From an uncultured Clostridia bacterium (GTDB lineage: Bacteria; Bacillota; Clostridia; Christensenellales; Aristaeellaceae): DNA of 8,837 nucleotides. The position numbers were made by a program, and so were the translations under genes. Where the stretch lies: assembly GCA_946409855.1 (NCBI GenBank), contig CAMJXZ010000124.1, forward strand, positions 1-8,837, read 5' to 3'. The notes beneath the pieces are model-generated. The model was not told the origin of the DNA. It searched no databases and saw only the letters and a program-made list of their open reading frames with translations. Of the stretch, positions 1 through 7,024 are shown one piece after another; position 1 is the first letter of the stretch; each line of letters starts with the position of its first letter.

Positions 1-2
1 AT

Positions 3-79
3 GCGCCCTTAGCTCAGCTGGATAGAGTGTTTGACTACGAATCAAAAGGCCGAGGGTTCGAGTCCCCCAGGGCGCGCCA
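3..79 (+). tRNA. tRNA-Arg (anticodon ACG), CCA encoded
   Basis: The sequence folds as a full cloverleaf. The 7-bp acceptor stem GCGCCCT/AGGGCGC is perfect, the D arm is GCTC/GAGT, and the anticodon stem TTTGA/TCAAA encloses the loop CTACGAA with anticodon ACG at 37-39. The variable loop has five bases and the T loop is TTCGAGT. Discriminator G76 is followed by a genomically encoded CCA at 77-79. ACG reads CGN arginine codons; A34 is normally converted to inosine by TadA (family knowledge). One oddity is an A-C mismatch in the T stem (A53 opposite C67). The promoter must lie to the left of the window. Confidence 0.96.
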
Positions 80-83
80 AGTG

Positions 84-119
84 AAAACCCCTGATCTCAG
101 AGAGAGATTCAGGGGTTTT
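84..119 (+). terminator. Stem-loop terminator after tRNA-Arg, possibly bidirectional
   Basis: An 11-bp perfect inverted repeat (AAAACCCCTGA at 84-94, TCAGGGGTTTT at 109-119) encloses a 14-base loop, with ACATTTTT continuing on the + strand. It begins five bases after the tRNA CCA. The arm ends are A and T runs, so the - strand transcript also ends its stem in four U. It could therefore stop the leftward operon as well, since the two units converge here. The + strand role is well supported; the - strand role is inference because that U tract is short. Confidence 0.82.
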
Positions 120-179
120 ACATTTTTGATGAAATCGTTTTTTTCGGCTGTTGGGTACCATTGGGGATGACTGCCGCTT

Positions 180-209
180 ATTATTGTATTTGTCTACCCG
201 CTGTTTCAA
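180..209 (-). promoter_or_regulatory. Weak promoter-like boxes, orphan
   Basis: On the - strand, TTGAAA (204-209) and AATAAT (180-185) are separated by 18 bases, a fair match to sigma-A boxes. Transcription would run left into the terminator at 84-119 and give a transcript of under 100 bases with no recognisable gene. It may be chance in an AT-richer patch, so confidence is low. Confidence 0.22.
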
Positions 210-225
210 ACTCAGCCGCAGCAGC

Positions 226-242
226 ATCCGGGACACCCGGAT
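226..242. repeat. Perfect 7-bp hairpin with 3-base loop
   Basis: ATCCGGG (226-232), loop ACA, CCCGGAT (236-242). The stem is GC-rich and the loop tight, but no T run follows on either strand, so it is not a standard terminator. It could be an RNA 3'-end stabiliser for the leftward transcript or a protein-binding palindrome. The function is unknown. Confidence 0.4.
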
Positions 243-360
243 TCATTCTGATTTGCACCCGTCAAGCCGCAGATATTGACGCTTATTCCGGCAGACGCTC
301 TGCGTGTGTCCGGGACAGGCAGTGCTGTCACGCGTCCATGAACCGAACAAACATCGCCGC

Positions 361-404
361 GGCTGATGCGCGGCTGATGCGCGGCTGATGCGCGGCTGAT
401 GCGC
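361..404. repeat. 11-bp tandem repeat, four perfect copies
   Basis: The unit GGCTGATGCGC repeats at 361-371, 372-382, 383-393 and 394-404 with no mismatch. A decayed remnant (GCCGGATGCC) follows. A period of 11 is not a multiple of three, and the repeat starts 64 bases beyond the repaired stop codon of the radical SAM gene, so it is non-coding. Perfect identity between copies suggests recent slippage expansion, so copy number may vary between strains. A period near one DNA helical turn would place every copy on the same DNA face. Confidence 0.93.
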
Positions 405-467
405 GCCGGATGCCGTCAGGCGTGGCGGGGCCGGAAATTCTTTTCCCGGCAGACCGTTCTGCCCTTG

Positions 468-1560
468 TTACTTGTGCAGCAGCGCCTCGACCTGGGCGCG
501 CTTTTCGTACAGCACGCAGCCGCCGGTGTGGGCGCCGTCCAGCAGGCCTTCATTCTGCAGCGCCAGGAACAGAGGGGATTTCAGCGCTTCTTTCAGCGAA
601 GCGTCCCGCACGTTGATGTCCGAGAACGGAGAAAAAGGACAGGGTTCGGCGCCGCCGCGGGCGTTGATGTGAAAGAACCCCCGGCCCGCCGCGACACAGC
701 CCCCCCCTGCTCTTTTCGTCCCCCGGGAAGGAAATGTATACCATTTCCGGATGTTCAGCCCGCAGACGGTCGATTTCCCGGCTCAGATAAGCCCGCTCCC
801 CGTCACCCGGCGCAAGTTCCTGGCTGTCCTCCGTGACGGGGACAAACTCCACGAAAATGACCGCTTTGCAGCCGCGTTCAGAAAGATTTTTCAAAAAAGC
901 GTCTGACGATACTTCGTGGATGTTCCGGGTGGTGACCGTTACGGACGCGCCAAAAATCAGGCCCCTTTGATGCAGCCCTGCCATGCCGGCCGTCAGGCGG
1001 TCATATACGCCTTGGCCCCGGCGGGCGTCCGTCGTTTCCCTGCCCCCCTCGATGCTCATGATGGGGACCAGGTTCCGGCATCGGTCCAGCAGCCGGAAAT
1101 ACTGTTCATCCATAAAGGCCCCGTTGGTGAAGATCGGAAAAAGGATATCCGGGTATTCGCCCGCAGCTTCGATCACGTCCCGCCGGAGCATGGGCTCGCC
1201 GCCGGCCAGCAGGATAAAGCTAATGCCCAGTTCCCCCGCTTCTTTGAAAACGCGCAGCCATTCCTCTTTGGTCAGAAGCTGCGCGGGCGCTTCATCCACC
1301 GTGGCGTGATTGCAGCGGGAATAGCAGCCGGCGCAGTGCAGGTTGCACTGGCTGGTGATGCTGGCAATCAAAAAGGGCGGAATATGCTCCCCCGCATTTT
1401 CCGCCTTTCTGCGCTTTTTGGACGCGGCACGGCTGGCCAGCGCAAACCTGGCCATATAGGCGCTTTCCCTGGGGTTTTTGAACGTCGCCCTGACGATATC
1501 CCCCACGACGCGTTCCACGCCCCGGGTCATATAGGCCTGCATATCAAACGCCTGGTCCAT
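468..1560 (-). CDS. Radical SAM protein with Cys-rich C-terminus, apparent frameshift
   Basis: This is a radical SAM enzyme of the COG0535 type. The CX3CX2C iron-sulfur motif is CNLHCAGC (Cys72, Cys76, Cys79), and GGEP at 120-123 binds SAM. Read without correction, the frame runs from 1560 to a stop at 550, and its last 50 or so residues are unlike any enzyme (Arg-rich). Removing one G from the G8 run (700-707) restores a 363-residue protein ending at 468. Its tail contains GGC (Cys288), AGRGFFHIN, GGAEPCPFSP (Cys307) and HTGGC (Cys348), resembling SPASM/Twitch auxiliary-cluster regions. The start ATG at 1558-1560 has GAAGG ten bases upstream. The gene lies 186 bases after the phosphatase gene, with no clear terminator between. 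The substrate is unknown; peptide or cofactor modification is possible. As sequenced, the C-terminal cluster region would be lost, so the gene may be broken unless the extra base is an error. Confidence 0.85.
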
Positions 1561-1591
1561 GCCGCACTCGCCTTCTGTAATCGATGATATC

Positions 1592-1607
1592 CGGACAGAC
1601 CTGTCCG
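1592..1607. repeat. Hairpin in the leader of the radical SAM gene
   Basis: CGGACAG (1592-1598) and CTGTCCG (1601-1607) are perfect inverted arms, in practice a 6-bp stem with a GACC-type tetraloop. It lies about 30 bases upstream of the radical SAM start, within the 186-base gap after the phosphatase gene. No T run follows on the - strand, so it is not a terminator. It might affect translation, be an mRNA-processing site or an operator. The rest of 1561-1746 shows no convincing promoter. Confidence 0.35.
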
Positions 1608-1746
1608 CAGACTGCCGCAGTCCGCTTTACGGGCTTGTTTCTCCCCTGAGATCAACCGCCGGGCTGATCCTGCCTCCGGCTGAATGAAACCGTATGCAGG
1701 ACAGCTTCCGCATCCCCGCTTTCCGCCGGCCCATCCGGCGCCGGGA

Positions 1747-4182
1747 TCAGTCCAGCTTTTTCCGGATGGTCAGGATGTTCTTCCCATCTTCGGACCGGTA
1801 CACCATATCGTCCATCATATTTTTGACCATATAGATCCCCAGGCCGCCGATCTGCCTTTCCTCGGCGGAAAGGGTGACGTCCGGATCCGGCTTCATCAGC
1901 GGATCATAGGGAACCCCGCTGTCGATGAAGGTGATGGAGACGCTGCGGGATTTCAGATCCGGCCTGAACTGGATGGTGGCCGTCCCGGTGCCGGGCGTGT
2001 AGGCGTAGCTGGCGATGTTTACATAGATCTCCTCCACCGCCACGTCCATCTGCATCTGCGTCTTCATCGGACAACCCATCTGCTCCAGATTCTCGTCGAT
2101 GAAAGACAGTACCTGATTCAGATTGTCCACTTTGGCTTCAAGTGTCAGTTCACGCATCGTTTTTCCCCTGTACTGGAAGTTGAGCATGGTAATGTCGTCA
2201 AACTGAGCGGCCTGGCCGACGAAATCATCCAGTTCCATCCACACCGTCTGCAGCAGCTCACGGGGGGAGGCCAGCGGATCCCGGTTCAGAGCGGCCAGCA
2301 TGCGGTCCGTGCCGAAGGCCTGATTGTCTTCGTCCGTCGCTTCCGGAACGCCGTCGGTGTATACAAACAGGCTGTCGCCCGGATGCAGCTCGAAGGAATG
2401 CTCCCTGAAGCGGACGCCTTCTATGGCCGCCACGGCAGGAGAATGACGGTACTGCACCAGTTCGTACAAGCCGTCTGCCCGCCGGATCACGGGATGCTCG
2501 TGGCCCGCGTTGGCGGCTACGCCCCGGCCGGTGGAAATCTCGATGATCGCCAGCCATACGGTGACGAACAGCTCGGCCTCGTTCCCTTCGCAAAGCTGCT
2601 CGTTGACGTTGTTGAGGATCTCCGCCGGGCTTTCTCCCATCTGCGCGCGGCTCTTGATCAGCGTCTTGGCGATGACCATGAACAGCGCGGCGGGCACCCC
2701 TTTGCCGCTGACGTCCGCCATGACCAGGGCGATGTGATCGTTATCGACCATATAATAATCGTAGAAATCCCCGCCGACCTCCTTGGCCGGGTCCATGATG
2801 GCGTACAGCTCGAATTCACTGCGGTCCGGGAAGGCCGGGAAGATCCTTGGCAGCATATCCGCCTGGATCTGGGTGGCCACGTTCAGCTCCGCGCCGATCC
2901 GCTCTTTTTCCGCGGTGATCTTGGTCAGGTCCTTGACGTACTGATTCAGGGACGCCGCCATCTGGTTGAAGCTGACGGCCAGATCCCCGATCTCGTCGTT
3001 GCTGCGCACCTCGGCGCGGTGGTCCAGGTTGCCGCCGCTGATGCTCAGGGCGTCCTTTTCCAGCTCGACCAGCGGGTCGGTCAGGCTCCTGGCGAAGCGG
3101 CGGGAGGTCACCATCACCGCGACGATCAGGATAAGAAACACCGCCGCGAAGATGATCAGCGCCGTCCGGATGCCCTGCTCGATCTGATGGACCGATTCCA
3201 GCACCTGCCTTTCCGGAATGCTGATGCACAGCATCCAGCCGGTGGATTTCACCTGCGCGTAGACGTAATAGACGCTCTCCCTGGAAAGGGTAAAGCCGTT
3301 CCGGCCGTTTTCCAGCGCGGCCCGGACCCGGGGATCGCTGACCAGGTCGGAGATCGGCGCCAGTTTCCCGGCGTCCTGCGGGTCGACCGTCTTGCCGCTT
3401 CCGTCAATCAGGAAAACGTTGCCTTCCTCCCCCAGGTCCATGCTGACGATCTGCTTGTAAATATCCGAGATCAGGATATCCATGCTGACCGCGCCCATGA
3501 AATTGCCGTTCCCGTCGTAGAAGGGAGAAAAGCAGCTGATCATCATCCCGCGGCCGTAGGAATCCTGGTAAATGTCCGTAAATCCTGTTGTCCCAAGTTC
3601 CCGGGCTTTGGGGTACCATTCAGAATCGGTATAATCGTAATGGGATTCGTAGCTTCCTTCCTCCACGCCCAGTTCCGAGGAAGGGTCGTAGGCGATATGC
3701 AGCCCGCTTTCCGTGCCGATGTAAATGGTGGTGATGATGTTTTCGTTCTGCGCCATCGCGGCGCTCCAGCCTGTTTCCAGGTTGCCCATCAGCATCATTT
3801 CCTGCTCGACATCCGAAAGCTGCACGGTATTGTCCCGCAGATAGCGCTGCATCGTCAGCACGCCCTGGTTGGCGGCGTCCGGCGGCAGCACCTCCCGGCC
3901 GATATAACGTTCGGGGTGCACGTAGTAATCCTGGATATACGCCGCGAAATTGTTGATGTATTCCGCAAACCTGCCGAACTGGGCGTCCGCCAGGGCGGCC
4001 TTATCCGCAATGGAGTTGGAGAAATTGATCTCCAGCTGATTCTGCAGCGCTTCGCTGCTGTTGTCGCGGATGGCGAACATATTGTACACGCCCACGGCGC
4101 TGACCAGCGTCAGACTGATGACGGACACCAGAAAAACGATGTTCCGCACCCGCTTGCGGATAGGTTTTCTTTCCCCGTTCAT
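1747..4182 (-). CDS. Membrane PP2C/SpoIIE phosphatase: Cache-HAMP-PP2C-HATPase_c
   Basis: This 811-residue sensor phosphatase begins with a helix at about 15-38, followed by an extracellular Cache-like sensor (39-338), a second helix (341-358), HAMP (359-419) and a coiled linker ending TQIQADMLP. The PP2C/SpoIIE domain (445-674) has metal-binding GGDFYD (470-475), DVSGKGVPAALFM (490-502), NAGHEHP, YTDGVPEA and FDD (661-663). The tail (675-811) is an RsbW-like HATPase_c domain: N box VEEIYVNIA, DSGVPYDP and GGLGIYMVK. In the RsbU/RsbW pathway the phosphatase dephosphorylates a STAS anti-anti-sigma protein and the kinase phosphorylates it; here both activities sit in one chain. The frame extends upstream to TTG at 4200, but ATG at 4180-4182 has a well-placed GAGGTGAT and is preferred. 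It starts 10 bases after the preceding gene. The ligand and target are not in the window. Confidence 0.93.
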   Translation of the reverse strand: MNGERKPIRKRVRNIVFLVSVISLTLVSAVGVYNMFAIRDNSSEALQNQLEINFSNSIADKAALADAQFGRFAEYINNFAAYIQDYYVHPERYIGREVLPPDAANQGVLTMQRYLRDNTVQLSDVEQEMMLMGNLETGWSAAMAQNENIITTIYIGTESGLHIAYDPSSELGVEEGSYESHYDYTDSEWYPKARELGTTGFTDIYQDSYGRGMMISCFSPFYDGNGNFMGAVSMDILISDIYKQIVSMDLGEEGNVFLIDGSGKTVDPQDAGKLAPISDLVSDPRVRAALENGRNGFTLSRESVYYVYAQVKSTGWMLCISIPERQVLESVHQIEQGIRTALIIFAAVFLILIVAVMVTSRRFARSLTDPLVELEKDALSISGGNLDHRAEVRSNDEIGDLAVSFNQMAASLNQYVKDLTKITAEKERIGAELNVATQIQADMLPRIFPAFPDRSEFELYAIMDPAKEVGGDFYDYYMVDNDHIALVMADVSGKGVPAALFMVIAKTLIKSRAQMGESPAEILNNVNEQLCEGNEAELFVTVWLAIIEISTGRGVAANAGHEHPVIRRADGLYELVQYRHSPAVAAIEGVRFREHSFELHPGDSLFVYTDGVPEATDEDNQAFGTDRMLAALNRDPLASPRELLQTVWMELDDFVGQAAQFDDITMLNFQYRGKTMRELTLEAKVDNLNQVLSFIDENLEQMGCPMKTQMQMDVAVEEIYVNIASYAYTPGTGTATIQFRPDLKSRSVSITFIDSGVPYDPLMKPDPDVTLSAEERQIGGLGIYMVKNMMDDMVYRSEDGKNILTIRKKLD

Positions 4183-4186
4183 GATC

Positions 4187-4194
4187 ATCACCTC
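4187..4194 (-). promoter_or_regulatory. Ribosome site that sets the phosphatase start
   Basis: GAGGTGAT on the - strand lies about six bases (from its AGGTG core) before the ATG at 4182. It overlaps the TGA stop (4193-4195) of the preceding membrane-protein gene. It argues against the upstream TTG at 4200, which lies inside the previous coding sequence. The stop/ribosome-site overlap suggests translational coupling. Confidence 0.7.
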
Positions 4195-5107
4195 ACACAA
4201 CGATCCGGATCACGTTCTGCCCGTCCGCATAGGCCCAGGAAGCCCGCAGGGCGCGGTGGCGCAGCAGCTTCAGGCTGAGCAGGTCGATCTCGTCCTCGTC
4301 CGCTTCCTTGAGAAAGGGATTGTACTTTGTTCCGTCCACCCAGATCCGCAGGGAGATGGTGGAACCAAGCTCCACCTTGCCGCAGACCGATGCCTGCGGC
4401 AGCTTCCTGCGGATGCGGATATACAGCTCCTCCAGACAGTTTTCGATCTCAAATACCCGCTTCATGGGAATTTTTCGGACCAGGGCCTCCGCTTCGATCA
4501 TCTCGTTGACCGCGCCGGAACCGGCATCCCGGGCCGTCAGTTCGAAGGAGATGAATCCTTCCTCCCTGCAGAACCAGGGCAGGACCGGGGTGACGCAGAA
4601 GATGCCGCTCAGCAGGATGTTGACCGGCAGCCCCACCAGCAGGCCGGTGGCCGCCAGAATGCCCACGGTGGGGAGAATCAGGTTCCTGCCCAGCAGCGCT
4701 TCGCTGAAGCCGCCGCACAGCACGGACAGGCCCAGCACCATGGCGGTGTAGATGCCCACGTCCCGGAAGTGTTCCAGGCGGGTCTTCCCGCCGCGGTGAA
4801 AAGCAAACCAGCACAGCCAGCTGCCCGTCCCGGCCAGAACGATACAGAGCACTTCCGTCAGGCATTCGGCAGCCGCCGTCCGGCAGACAAGGCCGGTGCA
4901 CACGGCGCCCAGCGCGGCGCCGAAGACCGCGAAGGGGCCGAAAAACATGCCGAGCGTAAAGGGAAGGAAGCTCTTGATCCCCACCCAGTCCGGGAAATCG
5001 TAGGCCTCGGTAAAGCGGATGGGAAAGTCGATCAGGAAATAGATCACGCAGGCAAGCAGCAGCATCTTCAGGCCGTCCCGCCATGGATGCTTTTTATGAC
5101 TTTCCAT
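4193..5107 (-). CDS. Multi-helix membrane protein with degenerate HATPase-like tail
   Basis: This 304-residue protein has about five hydrophobic segments (roughly 14-30, 46-75, 81-104, 118-136, 143-179). The stretch IKSFLPFTLGMFFGPFAVFGAALG recalls ECF-S-like membrane sensor domains found on clostridial SpoIIE-type regulators. The cytoplasmic tail (about 212-304) keeps the outline of an RsbW-like GHKL domain: FEIENCLEELYIRI at the N-box place, LRIWVDGTKYNPF at the G1 place, and IDLLSLKLLRHRA then YADGQNVIRIV at the end. The N-box Asn, first Asp of the DxG motif and G2 glycines are absent, so ATP binding is doubtful. It may be an adaptor or decoy kinase domain. The start is supported by AGAAGGAGG (5115-5123), seven bases upstream. 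It overlaps the DMT gene by 14 bases and lies 10 bases before the phosphatase gene, so it probably works with that protein. The family name is uncertain. Confidence 0.8.
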   Translation of the reverse strand: MESHKKHPWRDGLKMLLLACVIYFLIDFPIRFTEAYDFPDWVGIKSFLPFTLGMFFGPFAVFGAALGAVCTGLVCRTAAAECLTEVLCIVLAGTGSWLCWFAFHRGGKTRLEHFRDVGIYTAMVLGLSVLCGGFSEALLGRNLILPTVGILAATGLLVGLPVNILLSGIFCVTPVLPWFCREEGFISFELTARDAGSGAVNEMIEAEALVRKIPMKRVFEIENCLEELYIRIRRKLPQASVCGKVELGSTISLRIWVDGTKYNPFLKEADEDEIDLLSLKLLRHRALRASWAYADGQNVIRIVV

Positions 5108-6014
5108 GACTCAGCCTCCTTCTGACCGCGTCTGTCACCCCGGAATCCGCCGTCAGGATCCCCAGCACCATGACCAGCGCCCCCAGGATCCGCAGCGGCG
5201 TAATCTGGTCCGGTTCCACATTGAACAGGGTCACCAGCAGCGGCGAAACCGCCATGGTCATAATGATTTCCGTGGAAAAGATCAGGGAAACATTCAGCGG
5301 GCTCACATAGCGCTGGGCGTAAATCTGCACGATGCCGTACAGCCCCCGGATGAAAAAGCTGATGAAGAACACGCTGCCCCAGAACGCCGGGTCGACAGGC
5401 AGCGACATGGGCTGTTTCACAATCAGCGATTCCCCGGCCCAGCAGGCCAGCGCGATGAGGAAATTGAACAGCGTCTGCCCCATGGCCAGAATCGAGGGGG
5501 TGGAGGTAGTGGCGTACTGTTCCGCCGTAAGCAGATACAGCGCAAAGAAAACATCAGCCGCCAGCAGGTACAGGATGTGCGGGTCCATCAGCCCCATCAA
5601 ATCCGCGTTCATCATCAGGAAAACGCCGAACAGGACGATAAATACGGCGACCACCTTGTTTTTGTCCGGCGCCTTATGAAAGATCAGGAACGAAAGGATC
5701 ACGATGAAGGCGAAATAGGAAGAAAGCACGCAGGCCACCACCGTGGCGCTCATCCCGCGGGAGCCCAGCAGCAAAAAGACGTTGAACGCGAACAGCTCCA
5801 GCGAAAGCACGACGGACTGGACCACCTGCTTTTTGTCCAGCCTTCTCAGCTCCCGGAAGAAAACGGCAAACGTGATCAGGAAGCCGATCAGGTTGGTAAC
5901 GGCCAGGAAGGCGAAATTGGAAACCGTATCCGGCACGCTGGACAGGAACGCGTACTGCACCGCCGCGAAAAAGGTAATGATGTACAGCGAAATGTTGGCA
6001 GACAGCTTGTTCAT
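5094..6014 (-). CDS. DMT-superfamily transporter (EamA-like), ten helices
   Basis: This 306-residue integral membrane protein has about ten hydrophobic helices (near 8-25, 32-53, 66-84, 90-112, 119-137, 147-166, 176-198, 211-231, 238-264, 273-290). These fall in two halves of five, the length and layout of drug/metabolite transporters with two EamA repeats. The cytoplasmic ends are charged (FRELRRLDKK; the C-terminus VRRRLSHGKS). The substrate is unknown; family members export or import amino acids, nucleotide sugars or other metabolites. The frame stays open upstream to 6224, but that part is low-complexity Gly/Pro/Arg sequence inside the previous gene. The ATG at 6012-6014 overlaps the previous stop as ATGA, with GGAGG-type sites upstream. 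Translational coupling to the LPG_synthase_C-like gene is likely. It overlaps the next gene by 14 bases. Confidence 0.9.
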   Translation of the reverse strand: MNKLSANISLYIITFFAAVQYAFLSSVPDTVSNFAFLAVTNLIGFLITFAVFFRELRRLDKKQVVQSVVLSLELFAFNVFLLLGSRGMSATVVACVLSSYFAFIVILSFLIFHKAPDKNKVVAVFIVLFGVFLMMNADLMGLMDPHILYLLAADVFFALYLLTAEQYATTSTPSILAMGQTLFNFLIALACWAGESLIVKQPMSLPVDPAFWGSVFFISFFIRGLYGIVQIYAQRYVSPLNVSLIFSTEIIMTMAVSPLLVTLFNVEPDQITPLRILGALVMVLGILTADSGVTDAVRRRLSHGKS

Positions 6015-6940
6015 TCCTCCACCGCCTCCCGCACGGAAAACTTGCGGACCAGCCGGTCCGGCTTGTAGGACAGCTTGGCCTTGCGGAGCCCCTCCACGCC
6101 CAGGTCCTCTTCCCGGTTGATCCAGTCGATTCCTCCGCAGCACAGGCGCACCAGGTCCCGGTTCAGGATCTTGTAGATATCCTCCGCGTCCCGGTTGCCC
6201 TTTTCGATCATCACGTCGTAGCAATCGTCCGAAAGGCGGGCGCCGTAGGCATAGCCGGCCAGCTTCCCGTCGATGTACACCAGGATGCCGGACAGACCCA
6301 GTTCAAAGAAATGCGCGAGCCCGGTCCGGATCGCCTCGTCTTCCCGCTCCAGCTGAACGTCTTCCTCCCGGGCCATCTTTTCCGCTTTCCACCAGGCCTG
6401 AAAGGGCCTGATTTCATTCACCTGTTCCTGTGTTTCGATGCGGCGCACCCTGTACCGTCCGGCATACTGCCTTTCAAAGGTAGCGATGTCGTGGCGCTTG
6501 GAGGCCATCGCGTGGCCCGGCAGCAGGGCCAGCTTGTCATGGGCATAGAGGTATTCGGAATAATCCCGCTTTTCCTCGATCTGAAAGCATCCGGGAAACA
6601 GGCGGCGGAGCAGCTCCGCCGCGCTTTCCGTAACGGTCTCAAACCGCGCCCGGCAGCCGTGTTCATGCGCGTCCTCCAGCACCGTCTCCACAGCCCGGCG
6701 CACCGCGTTTTCCCGGCTCCGGTCCCCCAGGGGAAACAGATACACCCTTTCCCGCTCCGTACACACATTAGAACGCAGTGTATACAGACAGCCTGCATGA
6801 ACACATACCTGATCCCCGTATTTCCCGTTCATGCAGAAAGATGAAACGAAAGAATGCTGGCAGGAACCCTCGCCATACGCGTAATAATAGGGCTGCAGCG
6901 ATTCTTTTTCGGAAATCGTCAGGGGTGCAAAACAGAGCAT
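6011..6940 (-). CDS. LPG_synthase_C (DUF2156) family protein, GNAT-like
   Basis: This 309-residue soluble protein with no membrane segment matches the stand-alone DUF2156/LPG_synthase_C family (COG4866). The recognisable parts are MASKRHDIATFERQY near 145-159, the GILVYIDGKLAGYAYGARL core (218-236) and the C-terminal NREEDLGVEGLRKAKLSYKP (275-294), typical of the family. In MprF the same fold transfers aminoacyl groups from tRNA to phosphatidylglycerol. Stand-alone members lack the flippase half and their acceptor is mostly unknown, so lipid aminoacylation is not assumed. The start ATG at 6938-6940 has TAAGGAGG at 6953-6960, 12 bases upstream. It is the first gene after the promoter at 7025-7053, and its stop overlaps the DMT start by four bases. 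An aminoacyl product exported by that transporter would be consistent, but this is inference. Confidence 0.88.
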   Translation of the reverse strand: MLCFAPLTISEKESLQPYYYAYGEGSCQHSFVSSFCMNGKYGDQVCVHAGCLYTLRSNVCTERERVYLFPLGDRSRENAVRRAVETVLEDAHEHGCRARFETVTESAAELLRRLFPGCFQIEEKRDYSEYLYAHDKLALLPGHAMASKRHDIATFERQYAGRYRVRRIETQEQVNEIRPFQAWWKAEKMAREEDVQLEREDEAIRTGLAHFFELGLSGILVYIDGKLAGYAYGARLSDDCYDVMIEKGNRDAEDIYKILNRDLVRLCCGGIDWINREEDLGVEGLRKAKLSYKPDRLVRKFSVREAVEE

Positions 6941-7024
6941 AACGGGGATATACCTCCTTATGGAGAAAAATTATCGGCCGGATGCGGAATGCACTTGAGT
7001 GTTTCGGGGACAGCAGTAGTATTG

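Larger units (their letters stand above)
127..467. other. Gene-free region between convergent tRNA and operon
   Basis: No convincing protein gene is seen here on either strand. The short open frames have no family resemblance, and none has a convincing ribosome site. The region holds a small perfect hairpin at 226-242, a promoter-like pair of boxes on the - strand at 180-209, an 11-bp tandem repeat at 361-404, and a 6-bp hairpin at 448-463 just past the radical SAM stop codon. It would be the 3' untranslated region of the leftward radical SAM transcript. Confidence 0.6.

Noticed and set aside
42..236. 64-codon - strand open frame ending in LARPGGLEPSAF
   Set aside because: It ends across the antisense of the tRNA T arm. 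Such GGLEP-type tails are a well-known spurious translation of tRNA genes.
448..463. Hairpin GGCAGA/TCTGCC just after the radical SAM stop as a terminator
   Set aside because: The stem is only six base pairs and no T run follows on the - strand.
1684..4278. 864-codon open frame on the + strand
   Set aside because: It is antisense to the phosphatase gene, is rich in His, Asp, Gln and Pro, and shows no family motif or ribosome site. It is a composition shadow of GC-rich codon use.
5106..6068. 320-codon + strand open frame
   Set aside because: It is antisense to the DMT transporter, with repetitive His/Gln/Glu/Arg content and no recognisable domain.
6015..6224. Upstream extension of the DMT transporter frame
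   Set aside because: It is Gly/Pro/Arg-rich, unlike any transporter, and lies within the DUF2156 gene. The ATG at 6014 with ATGA overlap is the natural start.
6961..7018. Short GTG-started open frame or riboswitch in the operon leader
   Set aside because: The eight-codon frame has no ribosome site and no attenuation-type alternative stems. The leader is too short and unstructured for a known riboswitch class.
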